Assembly: GCA_023417655.1 (NCBI GenBank)
Contig: JAEZFD010000015.1
Location: 13,562 to 77,561 of the forward strand
DNA from: Planctomycetota bacterium
GTDB lineage: Bacteria; Planctomycetota; Planctomycetia; Planctomycetales; Planctomycetaceae
DNA: 64,000 bases
Direction of reading: 5' to 3'
Shown: piece by piece, positions 38,382 to 46,821 of the stretch
Numbering within the stretch: position 1 is the first letter of the stretch
Layout: each line of letters opens with the position of its first letter
The notes under the pieces: generated by a model
Told to the model about the DNA's origin: nothing
The model's database searches: none
Seen by the model: the letters and a program-made list of their open reading frames with translations, nothing else
Made by a program: the position numbers and the translations under genes

Positions 38382-39320
38382 ATGACCGCGCAACCTTCCC
38401 GGTCCGTGATCTACAAAGACCTTTCTTATTCGCAGCTGCGAAGTTACTGTGAAATGGCCCGCCGGGGAAGTATGGCGGCAGCCGCAAAATCCCTGGAAGT
38501 CTCACATCCGACCGTCTGGAAGCAAATCCGTGCGCTCGAACAGCTTCTGGGTGAACCTTTAGTTCAATCGGATGGCCGGCGGAGTGAACTGACCGAAGCC
38601 GGGAGGATTCTCGCAGAAATCGCTTCTCCGATGGTTGCCGAGTTCGAATCACTCCAGCAACGGTTTCGTGAAGCCTGTGGTTCGGCAGTGAAGGAACTCG
38701 CAGTCGCCGCTCCTCCTCGAGGCTTTACGGATGACCTGATGCCGGTCATCAAGGAATTCCGCGAACTGTATCCCGACGTCAAACTGAAGATGCGAGAGGT
38801 GTTCGAATCGCTTGGGAACGAACTTCTTGAGGCTCAGGAGGTCGATCTGGTGATCGGCGATCGGAAAGCTTGCCGTCGACCTGAGGAGCTGGCAGTCGAG
38901 AAGCTCTATGAAATCGAGCCGATGGTGATCATGCCGGTGGGGCATCCGCTTTCAAAGAAGAAGCGTGTCAATGTCGAGGATCTCGCCAAGTATCCATTTC
39001 TGAATCATCCGGACTTCTACCCTGATGATGAAGGTCGGGCGATTCTGGAACGGGCCGGAGTCTTCAAGCATCCGGACCGGGGATTTGACCTGGTTCTCGC
39101 TTCCTCCATTCGCGCATGTGTCAAACAGGGCTATGGGATCGGTCTCGTTGGACGAGTGCTGCCTGACCGGCCCCGCGCTCCAGCGCTGGTCGAGCGTTCC
39201 CTGAAGCACTTCCTGCCGCCGGCGGTCTGCTACGGCTTCAGCACCCGACGGGTAACTGAGAACCCGATTCAGCGGGCATTCATGGACCTTGTTCATCGAC
39301 GGCTGATGCACAAATCATAA
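38382..39320 (+). CDS. LysR-type transcriptional regulator
   Basis: 312 residues. Winged helix-turn-helix at about 14-75 (SQLRSYCEMARRGSMAAAAKS, then VSHPTVWKQIRALEQLLGEP). The effector domain follows, of the type I/type II periplasmic-binding fold (KELAVAAPPRGFTDDLMPVI, DVKLKMREVFE, EVDLVIGDRK, IMPVGHPLSKKKRVNVEDLA, GIGLVGRVL). The spacing (start at 38382, neighbour's start at 38138 on the other strand) is the classic LysR layout. It probably controls the divergent DUF1549-DUF1501 operon in response to a small ligand. Ligand unknown. Confidence 0.92.
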   Translation: MTAQPSRSVIYKDLSYSQLRSYCEMARRGSMAAAAKSLEVSHPTVWKQIRALEQLLGEPLVQSDGRRSELTEAGRILAEIASPMVAEFESLQQRFREACGSAVKELAVAAPPRGFTDDLMPVIKEFRELYPDVKLKMREVFESLGNELLEAQEVDLVIGDRKACRRPEELAVEKLYEIEPMVIMPVGHPLSKKKRVNVEDLAKYPFLNHPDFYPDDEGRAILERAGVFKHPDRGFDLVLASSIRACVKQGYGIGLVGRVLPDRPRAPALVERSLKHFLPPAVCYGFSTRRVTENPIQRAFMDLVHRRLMHKS

Positions 39321-39402
39321 AGGGCTATGCTCTTTGAAATCTCCCTCAGCAGACTCATCATCTGTTGGCGTGAACTGGGAAAACTTTCTCGGCGAGTTTT
39401 GA

Positions 39403-40587
39403 TCAGGCAGCGAGATGTTCGCTCGTCGGCTGGCTGGATGTCGGTGACTCGGTCAACCGCTGCAGCAAGACGTCGGCACAGCGAGAGATCCCCCCTGCCT
39501 GGACCACGGATTCGGCGAGGGCTTCAATTTCATCACGGCTCGCCTGTAAGGCACTTGGGTCAGAGAGCCAGTGATTGAGGGTATCCTTCATTTGCGTGAC
39601 GTGGCGACCCTGCATGCGAACACATGGGAACTCAGGCATGACGGCCCGACCGGCGATCAGGTTGGGGAGGGTCATGTATTTGCAGGTAATGAGCAGTCGT
39701 GCGAAGAACGCCATGGCTGCTCCTCCGCGGTAGACAACGACCCCGGGCTTGCGTCGGGCGAGGAGTTCCAGGCTGACCGACCCGGAGACCATGAAGCAGC
39801 AATCAGCGGCTTCGATAACTTCTGATGTCTTACCAACGTAGAGGTCAATGGGAAGGTCTGCTCCGTGAGCTTCGACAAGTTCACGGCAACGATTCAGATG
39901 CCATTGCTTGTAGCATGCGACAGGAAACCGGACATCAGGATGCCGGTGGTGCAATTCCCGGACGATCCCGAGCATCATCGGGAAATTGCGGTTCACTTCC
40001 TGCTTGCGTGAACCGGGAAGCACCGCCACGCGTCGCGGAGATGCGTTTTTCAGTTGTCCAACCACCTGCTGATCGATCTCGTGGTGTGCGACCTCATCGA
40101 AGAAAGGGTGTCCGACGTATTCGACATCGATCCCTTTGTCGCGATACCACTGGGCTTCGAATGGAAGCACTGACAGGACGCAGTCAACGAACTTCCGCAC
40201 CTTGCGAATCCGCCAGCTCGCCCAGGCCCACAGTTGCGGGGGACAATAATAGTAGACCGGAATGCCGGCTCGTTTTGCGGCTTTGGCAATCCACCAGTTG
40301 AATCCGGGGAAATCAACAAGCAACACCGCATCGGGGCGCTGATCGGAGAAGAACTTTCGCGACTCCTGATAGAGCGCCCAGAACTTTCGAATCAGCGGCA
40401 GCACCGCCATGACTCCCATCACAGCCAGATCGGTGAGTCGATAGAGTTGCTGCTGTCCGGCCTGCGCCAGTTCAGGACCGCCAAAACCGCTGATGTGCAG
40501 GTCCGGGTGACGTTCACGCAGTGCGGTGACCAACTGAGCGGCGTGCTGGTCTCCACTTGGTTCGCCAGCTGAGATAAAGATGTGCAT
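39403..40587 (-). CDS. lpxB: Lipid-A-disaccharide synthase
   Basis: 394 residues from the ATG at 40587 (upstream frame open but not conserved). It joins UDP-2,3-diacylglucosamine and lipid X to make the lipid A disaccharide at the inner membrane. Signatures: ISAGEPSGDQHAAQL at 5-19, GFGGPELAQAG, LVDFPGFNWWIAKAAKRAGI, YYYCPPQLWAWASWRIRKVR, LPGSRKQEVNRNFP, and the C-terminal MVSGSVSLELLARRKPGVVVYR. Length matches the family (380-400). It is convergent with the LysR gene. No other lpx gene is in the window, so the lipid A genes are scattered. Confidence 0.95.
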   Translation of the reverse strand: MHIFISAGEPSGDQHAAQLVTALRERHPDLHISGFGGPELAQAGQQQLYRLTDLAVMGVMAVLPLIRKFWALYQESRKFFSDQRPDAVLLVDFPGFNWWIAKAAKRAGIPVYYYCPPQLWAWASWRIRKVRKFVDCVLSVLPFEAQWYRDKGIDVEYVGHPFFDEVAHHEIDQQVVGQLKNASPRRVAVLPGSRKQEVNRNFPMMLGIVRELHHRHPDVRFPVACYKQWHLNRCRELVEAHGADLPIDLYVGKTSEVIEAADCCFMVSGSVSLELLARRKPGVVVYRGGAAMAFFARLLITCKYMTLPNLIAGRAVMPEFPCVRMQGRHVTQMKDTLNHWLSDPSALQASRDEIEALAESVVQAGGISRCADVLLQRLTESPTSSQPTSEHLAA

Positions 40588-40760
40588 GATCACGTCCGCC
40601 TGCCTGCGGGGTCGAGTTTGAGTCCATTCAATCGCCGGAAACCATACTCGACAGACGCTTTGAGTTGCTAGTGCATCTGAAAAACCGGGGCGATCTCGCA
40701 AGGATTTTGAGATCCCTCCGGATTTCCAGATCAGCTCCGAAATCGGCTGGAATGCAACGG

Positions 40761-40791
40761 TCGTGGTTCAATGTCGTGGTTCAATGTCGTG
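40761..40791 (+). repeat. 13-nt tandem repeat upstream of the redoxin gene
   Basis: TCGTGGTTCAATG occurs twice in a row (40761-40773 and 40774-40786) plus 5 bases of a third copy. It lies in the leader of the following gene, about 85 nt before the start codon. Confidence 0.7.
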
Positions 40792-40873
40792 CTTTGCTGT
40801 CTTACTTTGCAGTGAAGTGCGCCGGGCGTATGATCTCGGACGTTCTTCAGGTTCCGAGAAAAAGGTGACACTG

Positions 40874-42016
40874 ATGCGTGGCTCGATCTTGTTGTTCGCC
40901 GTGTTCACTTCTGTCATTGGCTTCACGGGAGGACCCGTTCAGTCGGCTCCTCCGGGATTTAAAACTCTGGAGATTGGGAGCGCTGCCCCGGATTTCGCTT
41001 TGCCGGGAGTGGACGGGAAGACCTGGCACCTGAAGGATTTTGAGAAAGCGAAACTGTTGCTTGTGGTCTTCACCTGCAATCACTGTCCGACGGCTCAGGC
41101 CTATGAATCCCGGATTATCCAGCTCGAAAAGGACTACCGGGACAAGGGTGTCTCGCTGGTCGCGATTTCTCCGAATGACGACACCGCACTCCGACTGGAT
41201 GAACTCGGCTATACCGATGTGAGTGATTCGTTCGAGGACATGAAAATCCGGGCTCAAGAGAGGAATTTTGAGTTCCCATATCTCTATGACGGTGAAACTC
41301 AGCAGGTGTCATTGGCCTATGGAGTGGTCGCGACACCGCAGGTGTTTCTGTTCGATGAAGGTCGAAAGCTCCGTTATGTCGGGCGAATTGACAACTCTGA
41401 CGTGAAGGAAGTGACAAGCCATGATGCCCGAAATGCGATTGACGCTCTGCTTGCAGGAAAGCCGGTCCCTGTAGAGAAAACCCGAACTTTCGGTTGCTCC
41501 ACAAAATGGTCAGACAAACGCCCTGAAGCACAGGCGTCGCTCGACAAGTGGAACGCTGAGCCTGTCGATCTGAAAGAGATTGATGCAGCGGGCCTTAAAA
41601 AACTTGTGGAGAATGCGACCGAGGACTATGTGCTCATCAATGTCTGGGCCACATGGTGCGGTCCGTGTATTGTCGAACTCCCGGAATTCGTGGAGATCAG
41701 CCGCCGCTACCGGAATCGGAACTTCAAGCTGGTGACACTTTGTTTTGACGAACCGGACCGTCAGGCCGATGCGCTCAAGGTGTTGAAAGAACGCCATGTC
41801 TCGACGCCAAACTATATTTCTACCATTGAAGATCAGGACAAGTTTGCAGAGGCCCTCGACAAAGAATGGGAAGGGGCACTCCCTTACACGATCCTGATCG
41901 CTCCGGGCGGTAAAGTCGTCTATCGCAAAAGCGGTGCGATTGACTCGCTGGAACTGCGTCGCGCGATTGTCGATGTTCTTGGCCGCACTTATGCCAGCCG
42001 GACAAAGAAGAAGTGA
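40874..42016 (+). CDS. Two-domain thiol redox protein (AhpC/TSA-like plus TlpA-like)
   Basis: 380 residues from the ATG at 40874 (AAAGGTG before it). Signal peptide about 1-24 (ending VQSA). Domain 1, about 35-195, is redoxin-like with CNHC at 68-71 (VVFTCNHCPTAQAYESRI) and VVATPQVFLFD. Domain 2, about 225-375, is thioredoxin/TlpA-like with CGPC at 262-265 (VLINVWATWCGPCIVELPEF). A single-Cys linker (TFGCSTKW) joins them. It would act in the periplasm as a thiol oxidoreductase, perhaps for cytochrome c maturation or disulfide reduction, given the many haem c proteins nearby; that link is inference. Confidence 0.85.
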   Translation: MRGSILLFAVFTSVIGFTGGPVQSAPPGFKTLEIGSAAPDFALPGVDGKTWHLKDFEKAKLLLVVFTCNHCPTAQAYESRIIQLEKDYRDKGVSLVAISPNDDTALRLDELGYTDVSDSFEDMKIRAQERNFEFPYLYDGETQQVSLAYGVVATPQVFLFDEGRKLRYVGRIDNSDVKEVTSHDARNAIDALLAGKPVPVEKTRTFGCSTKWSDKRPEAQASLDKWNAEPVDLKEIDAAGLKKLVENATEDYVLINVWATWCGPCIVELPEFVEISRRYRNRNFKLVTLCFDEPDRQADALKVLKERHVSTPNYISTIEDQDKFAEALDKEWEGALPYTILIAPGGKVVYRKSGAIDSLELRRAIVDVLGRTYASRTKKK

Positions 42017-42061
42017 CCCGACAATTCGAGGCTTCGAGAAAATGTCCACAGGAAAGTGGCG

Positions 42062-42880
42062 TCAGGAAAACGGCATCGTGATCGGGATGGTCAGGCCGTC
42101 ATAGGCCAGTTCAATTCCATCCGGGAGACGTGCATTCGTTTCTTCATAGCCCAATGAATGTGAGATGTGAGTCAGGTAGGTCTGCCGTGGTCGACAACGC
42201 CGGGAGACCTCGATTGCCTGCTCGACATTAAAATGCGTCGGGTGGGGTTCATCTCGGATGGCACCCATGATGAGGACGCCCAGATTCTCAAGCAGCGGCC
42301 AGCTTTCGTCCGGGATCTCGCTGACGTCGGTGCAGAAGGCGACATCGCCGATGCGGTATCCGAAGATTCCGAGTTGTCCATGGATGAAGCGGATCGGCTG
42401 AATCGTCACCCCCGCCAGTTCGAAGGGCTCTGAAGAGATTCTCGAAAAGGCGAGTCGAGGCCGGGAATGCAGAGTGGCGATCTCACTGAAGGCATAACTA
42501 AATGTCGCCCGCAGCGCGTTCTCAACAATTTGTTCGCAATACAGCGGGATCGGCTCCGGCTGGCGGAAGCTCAGCAGCCGGAGGTCATCCAGCCCCATGA
42601 TGTGGTCCGCGTGAGCATGTGTGAAAACCACTCCTTCAATCTTCCTGACGTGTGCACGCACCAGTTGCAATCGGAGTTCCGGACCGGTATCGATCAGAAA
42701 GCTGCGAGTGCCGTTCTCGATCCAGACGCCGCTTCGCAATCGTTGATCGCGAGGATGCGTCGATGTGCAGACCGGGCAGTCGCACCCGACCATTGGAACG
42801 CCCACGCTCGTGCCTGTTCCCATCAGCGTCAAACGGATTTGAGATTCGTTGGGCCGGTCGGATTGCTTAGCGGGCATCAT
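42062..42880 (-). CDS. MBL-fold metallohydrolase (PhnP-like)
   Basis: About 272 residues from the ATG at 42880 (TTG at 42886 gives two more). GTGTSVGVPMVGCDCPVCTS opens it with a CxCxxC zinc site, as in PhnP-type phosphodiesterases. The metallo-beta-lactamase motif THAHADHIMGLDDLR holds the catalytic HxHxDH, with IDTGPELRLQL before it. Late His residues in DEPHPTHFN and THISHSLG complete the site. The family cleaves cyclic phosphodiesters (such as phosphoribosyl 1,2-cyclic phosphate). The start overlaps the end of the upstream gene, so the two are translationally coupled. Confidence 0.88.
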   Translation of the reverse strand: MMPAKQSDRPNESQIRLTLMGTGTSVGVPMVGCDCPVCTSTHPRDQRLRSGVWIENGTRSFLIDTGPELRLQLVRAHVRKIEGVVFTHAHADHIMGLDDLRLLSFRQPEPIPLYCEQIVENALRATFSYAFSEIATLHSRPRLAFSRISSEPFELAGVTIQPIRFIHGQLGIFGYRIGDVAFCTDVSEIPDESWPLLENLGVLIMGAIRDEPHPTHFNVEQAIEVSRRCRPRQTYLTHISHSLGYEETNARLPDGIELAYDGLTIPITMPFS

Positions 42881-44150
42881 CTTCAATCAGTTCAGAAACG
42901 CCGTCGGGAGAAATCAGCAGGAGACGTGTCGTCAAAGGGTAGTCGACGCGGTCATAGTCGCAACGGACCTGCTGACGAATCTGCTCGATGATCTGTCGCT
43001 GTTCAATATTGACGGCGACAAAAAATTCTCGACCGGGCATTCCGACTGCGAGGTTACCGCAACCTAAAGTCCGCAATTTTTTCAGGAACTCGGGGCAGAG
43101 CAGCCGGACGCAATTATAAGAATCCGGCTCCGACGGCATCATGACCGAAGGAACTCCGTCCTGTGAGGCGGCGACGGTCATCTCCATCGGCCGTTTGTCG
43201 AAATAGGTCTGCAGATTCTCGATGGCGATCTCATGCAGTTCGGCAACTGTCAACTTCCAGTGATTCAGAAGCGGTGCCCTGACATACCACATCGTCTGCA
43301 TTTCATCGACGACATAGACGATGACGAGTCCCGCCACCCACGGCTGACTTGGCGTCTGTGAAAAACTTTCTTCCCAGACCTGCTGTGGAAGCAGCATCGG
43401 CATAATGCGATCACGAATCATCTCCAGACGCGGGAGAGCTGTTTCGCATTTGGAAAGCTGCGTCATCGTCACGCTGGTGACTGCGGACTCGAGGATCTGT
43501 TCAAACCGATCGGGATTCTGGACGTAAGCGCGATACCAGTCGGCCAGATTCAGTCGACAGGAATCAATCTGCATCTGAAATCCGTCGACCAGATCAATCG
43601 ACATGCGAGGAAAATGCTGTCGGGAAAGCTTCAGAACGCGACTGGCGAAAACCTCCGGAGGATCCGCCGGGATCGTCGGCAGTTCCATGCAGCGGACCAC
43701 CATTTTTGCCAGCGACTCAAGTTCCGGGTCCCGCTCGTTGTCATGAATTAACGTGACAATCAAGAGCAGATGCGACTTCTGCAGCGCCCACATTCTCCAG
43801 TTTCGCCATCGGCGGAACGGGAGAAACCGCTCCCACCAGTGGCGGGGTACTTCGAGAACGGCTTCACCCTGCAGGCTTTCAACGACCTGTTCGTTCCACT
43901 TCTCATTCCCTTTGCAAACTTTGCGGCTGCTGGGGAATTTACGAATGATCTGATCCAGACGCCGGGCGTCACATGCCTCTTCCTCATTGATCCAGAGTGC
44001 CTGCACGGCAAGAATCGCGGACGAATTCGGCGGCTTCAAGGCATAGACGCCTTGGCGCACTTCCGTAGTCCAGCGTGGCGGGTGCCAAAGGCGGAACCAG
44101 TTGGCCGGTCCGGTGAGCTGAGTCCAGTGCTCGGGAGCGGCTTGTACCAA
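42867..44150 (-). CDS. Hypothetical protein, possibly DUF1444 (YtpQ-like) C-terminal part
   Basis: 427 residues. The start is a TTG at 44150, preceded by AAAGGA at good spacing. The N-terminal 150 residues form an unknown domain with a Trp-rich part (WFRLWHPPRWTTEVRQGVY, HWWERFLPFRRWRNWRMWAL). The C-terminal half (ILESAVTSVTMTQLSKCETA, then DEMQTMWYVRAPLLNHWKLT and ENLQTYFDKRP) resembles DUF1444, the YtpQ family of unknown function; I am not certain of this. No catalytic motif is visible. It overlaps the MBL gene by about 14 nt, so the two proteins probably act together. Confidence 0.7.
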   Translation of the reverse strand: MVQAAPEHWTQLTGPANWFRLWHPPRWTTEVRQGVYALKPPNSSAILAVQALWINEEEACDARRLDQIIRKFPSSRKVCKGNEKWNEQVVESLQGEAVLEVPRHWWERFLPFRRWRNWRMWALQKSHLLLIVTLIHDNERDPELESLAKMVVRCMELPTIPADPPEVFASRVLKLSRQHFPRMSIDLVDGFQMQIDSCRLNLADWYRAYVQNPDRFEQILESAVTSVTMTQLSKCETALPRLEMIRDRIMPMLLPQQVWEESFSQTPSQPWVAGLVIVYVVDEMQTMWYVRAPLLNHWKLTVAELHEIAIENLQTYFDKRPMEMTVAASQDGVPSVMMPSEPDSYNCVRLLCPEFLKKLRTLGCGNLAVGMPGREFFVAVNIEQRQIIEQIRQQVRCDYDRVDYPLTTRLLLISPDGVSELIEDDAR

Positions 44151-44241
44151 GTTCGAATCCTTTTGGAGGTACGACTGTGATCAACGGTGAAGAGACGATT
44201 CCACCGGAATGAACGATCTCCGCTGATGCCACAAGTCAGGA

Positions 44242-44646
44242 TCAACCTGACTGTTTTGAGACTGCGATATAGGCCATTCGCAGTTCATGCAGCGTTCCTT
44301 CGAGGAACTCTGCTTCCGGAGTAGAAAGGTTCCCTTTGGTCTTTGCTTCGACGACTGCCAGCAAGTCGATGAAATGCCGGGCCACTGGCAGTTCGACGTG
44401 AGGCTTTCCATCTGGACCGGGGATCAATCCCAGAGCAACGATGGACTGCGTCGACAGCATTTGAAGCAAGGTGATGAAACTTGCTTCCGGCAGTTCGACA
44501 GCGTCATCCGAGTCCGCAGGCGTCTCTTTGTCCTGCAGGGCGGCGTCCAGCTTGGCATCTTCCGCCTTCACGCGATTCTTCCAGTCTTCATCCGAAACCA
44601 GTTCGATCGGCGACTTCTTTTCACCAGCATTTGATGCTTCCGACAT
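44242..44646 (-). CDS. DUF1844 protein
   Basis: 134 residues, acidic. The C-terminal 80 residues (PEASFITLLQMLSTQSIVALGLIPGP, HFIDLLAVVEAKTKGNLSTPE, LEGTLHELRMAYI) match DUF1844, a helical domain found in many bacteria next to varied genes. The N-terminal 50 residues are charged and disordered. AGGAAG precedes the ATG. Function unknown. It precedes the unknown/MBL pair on the same strand, 91 nt apart. Confidence 0.85.
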   Translation of the reverse strand: MSEASNAGEKKSPIELVSDEDWKNRVKAEDAKLDAALQDKETPADSDDAVELPEASFITLLQMLSTQSIVALGLIPGPDGKPHVELPVARHFIDLLAVVEAKTKGNLSTPEAEFLEGTLHELRMAYIAVSKQSG

Positions 44647-45035
44647 GATTCACACTTCCTGTTTCCTGAATTGCCTGATCCAACGAATTCTTCGAGGCAA
44701 TGTCCTGCGAGTCATTGCGGAACTTTTACGACCAGACGCATCGGGAAATCACTTCGATGCGCGGATGTCTCACCGCCAGCCGTCACTCCTCCAGCATATT
44801 TGTCTGAGATCACGCGGACAACTCTGTGACCGGTTTCCGCTCCTCTCTGGCCTTGGCAGGTGCGACCGCGCGGCTGTGTTGAAGGACCCGACCGCGCCGC
44901 CACACAGCAAAATACGACGACGAAATGCGACGAATTCTTCGGGCCGATGGAAGATCCCGTTCTGCAGCAGGATATTTCTGATAACATCAATTCAGATGGA
45001 TTTAAGCGGCTCTCATTCGAAACAGGGGAACTTCC
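44647..45035. other. Divergent intergenic region (389 nt)
   Basis: It lies between the DUF1844 gene and the next plus-strand gene and must hold both promoters. No other gene, repeat or clear promoter seen. Confidence 0.45.
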
Positions 45036-46568
45036 ATGTTGCACTCCGGGAATCGACGGCATTTTCTGGCGGCCTCTGCGACGGGAAGTCTTGCTGCGTT
45101 CTCAGGTCCCTTCGACTTTCTGCACCAGCTGCCGAGATTGAGTGCTGCGGATGTGAAGGTCTCTCCGGATCTCGTGCAGTTCCAGCCGGAAATCGAGCCG
45201 CTCGTTCGGCTGATTGAGGAGACGCCCCGACCACAGCTTCTGGAACAAATTGCCAACCGCATTCGATCCGGGACGTCCTATCACGAAGTGCTGGCCGCGT
45301 TACTGCTCGCCGGAATCCGCAATGTGCAACCACGGCCGTCGGTTGGTCACAAATTTCACAGTGTCCTGTGTGTGAATAGTTGCCATCTTGCAAGTCAGAC
45401 CGGACCGGACGAAGACCGCTGGCTTCCGATCTTCTGGGCACTTGACTATTTCAAGGGTGCCCAGGCCGAAGAGTCGAGCAAGAGCGGATGGCGAATGAAG
45501 CCTGTGAGTGAGTCCCAATTGCCGATGGGGGCTCAGGCACATGAGCAGTTCATCTCGGCGATGGAGCAATGGGACGTCGAGAAGGCGGACGTCGCTGTCG
45601 CGGGGCTCGTTCGGTCCAGTTCGGCCAATGATGTCTTTCGAGTTTTCGCACAGTTCGCGGCACGTGACTTCCGGTCGATTGGTCACAAAGCCATTTTTCT
45701 CGCGAACAGCTGGCGAACCCTCGAAGTGATTGGCTGGAAGTACGCTGAGCCGGTGATGAGGTCACTTGCATTTGCGATGCTGAATGCCGAGGGGAGCCAG
45801 AATCCTGCGCGAGCGGACCTGCCTGCTGATCGTCCTTGGCGTCAGAATCAGCAGCTGTTGCAGAAAGACTGGTCGGCCAATGGAAATGCCGGAAAGATCG
45901 ACCAAGCTGCGACGCGCGAATTGATCACATTATTCCGCACGGTCGACCCACATGCTGCCGCGGTCTCAGCTGCGGACATGATGCAGAAGGGCGTTGCCGG
46001 ACAATCAGTCTGGGATGCTGTCTTCGTTGGCTCAGGAGAGTTGCTGATGCGGCAACCCGGTATTGTGACGCTGCATGGGCTCACGACTGCAAATGCGGTG
46101 CATTACCTATGGCAAAACGTCGACGATGAACAGTTGCGATTGCGACTGCTCTGGCAGGCGTGCTCCTTTAATACGATGTTCCGCGATGCCGCAGGCCAGC
46201 GCGGCGCATTAAAAGCGGTCACGATTGATCAATTTGAACCTGTCGAACCGAAGAATACGACCGCGCCGGGTCTTGAAACGATTTTCGCTTCCGTGTCTGC
46301 AGACAAGTCACTCGCAAGTCAGCAAGTGCGTGAGTATCTCGCGGCGGGAGGAACTCCGGAACAACTGATTGCCGGGGCACGGCGGATGATTTTCTCAAAA
46401 AGCCGTGACGCGCATGACTACAAGTTTACGTCTGCTGTGCTGGAAGATGCAGAACAGCTGAGCCCTGCCTGGCGAGATACTTATCTGGCACTGACGGTCT
46501 ATCAGCTTCGAGGCACGGGTGATCGAGATAACCCTGTGCTGGATCGGATGCGTCGAGCCTTCGCCTGA
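45036..46568 (+). CDS. Tat-signal protein of unknown function
   Basis: 510 residues from the ATG at 45036 (AGGGGAA before). The N-terminus SGNRRHFLAASATGSLAAFS is a twin-arginine-type signal. The rest is mainly alpha-helical with His and Trp scattered: RPSVGHKFHSVLCVNSCHLA, DRWLPIFWALDYFKGAQAEE, SIGHKAIFLANSWRTLEVIG and the late VHYLWQNVDDEQLRLRLLWQ. I do not recognise the family; comparable annotations in this phylum are just 'hypothetical'. The conserved His residues could bind a metal or haem, but this is not shown. It shares the strand with the M19 gene, 254 nt downstream. Confidence 0.65.
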   Translation: MLHSGNRRHFLAASATGSLAAFSGPFDFLHQLPRLSAADVKVSPDLVQFQPEIEPLVRLIEETPRPQLLEQIANRIRSGTSYHEVLAALLLAGIRNVQPRPSVGHKFHSVLCVNSCHLASQTGPDEDRWLPIFWALDYFKGAQAEESSKSGWRMKPVSESQLPMGAQAHEQFISAMEQWDVEKADVAVAGLVRSSSANDVFRVFAQFAARDFRSIGHKAIFLANSWRTLEVIGWKYAEPVMRSLAFAMLNAEGSQNPARADLPADRPWRQNQQLLQKDWSANGNAGKIDQAATRELITLFRTVDPHAAAVSAADMMQKGVAGQSVWDAVFVGSGELLMRQPGIVTLHGLTTANAVHYLWQNVDDEQLRLRLLWQACSFNTMFRDAAGQRGALKAVTIDQFEPVEPKNTTAPGLETIFASVSADKSLASQQVREYLAAGGTPEQLIAGARRMIFSKSRDAHDYKFTSAVLEDAEQLSPAWRDTYLALTVYQLRGTGDRDNPVLDRMRRAFA

Positions 46569-46821
46569 CTCTCGGGGGCGTTCATACGTCTTCTTCAGAG
46601 AGTCACGAGAAAGAAAAGTGCCTGGGGCCAGCATATGAGTGCTTGCCATCGGTGTGCGCGCTCAATCGTTTCTTGATACGCATCGAGAGAAATCGTGTGG
46701 CATCGCGGGGCGTTGATCTTGAAATCGCCTTATCGGAGGGCGACGATCATCAACCTTGCCCGTGATAATTTCTGCCGTACCCCTGCCTGATTGCCCTTCC
46801 TTCTGCACAGAGAGAGTATTG

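Noticed and set aside
40588..40701. Extended start of lpxB
   Set aside because: The extra 38 residues do not resemble LpxB, whose homology begins exactly at MHIFISAGEPSGD.
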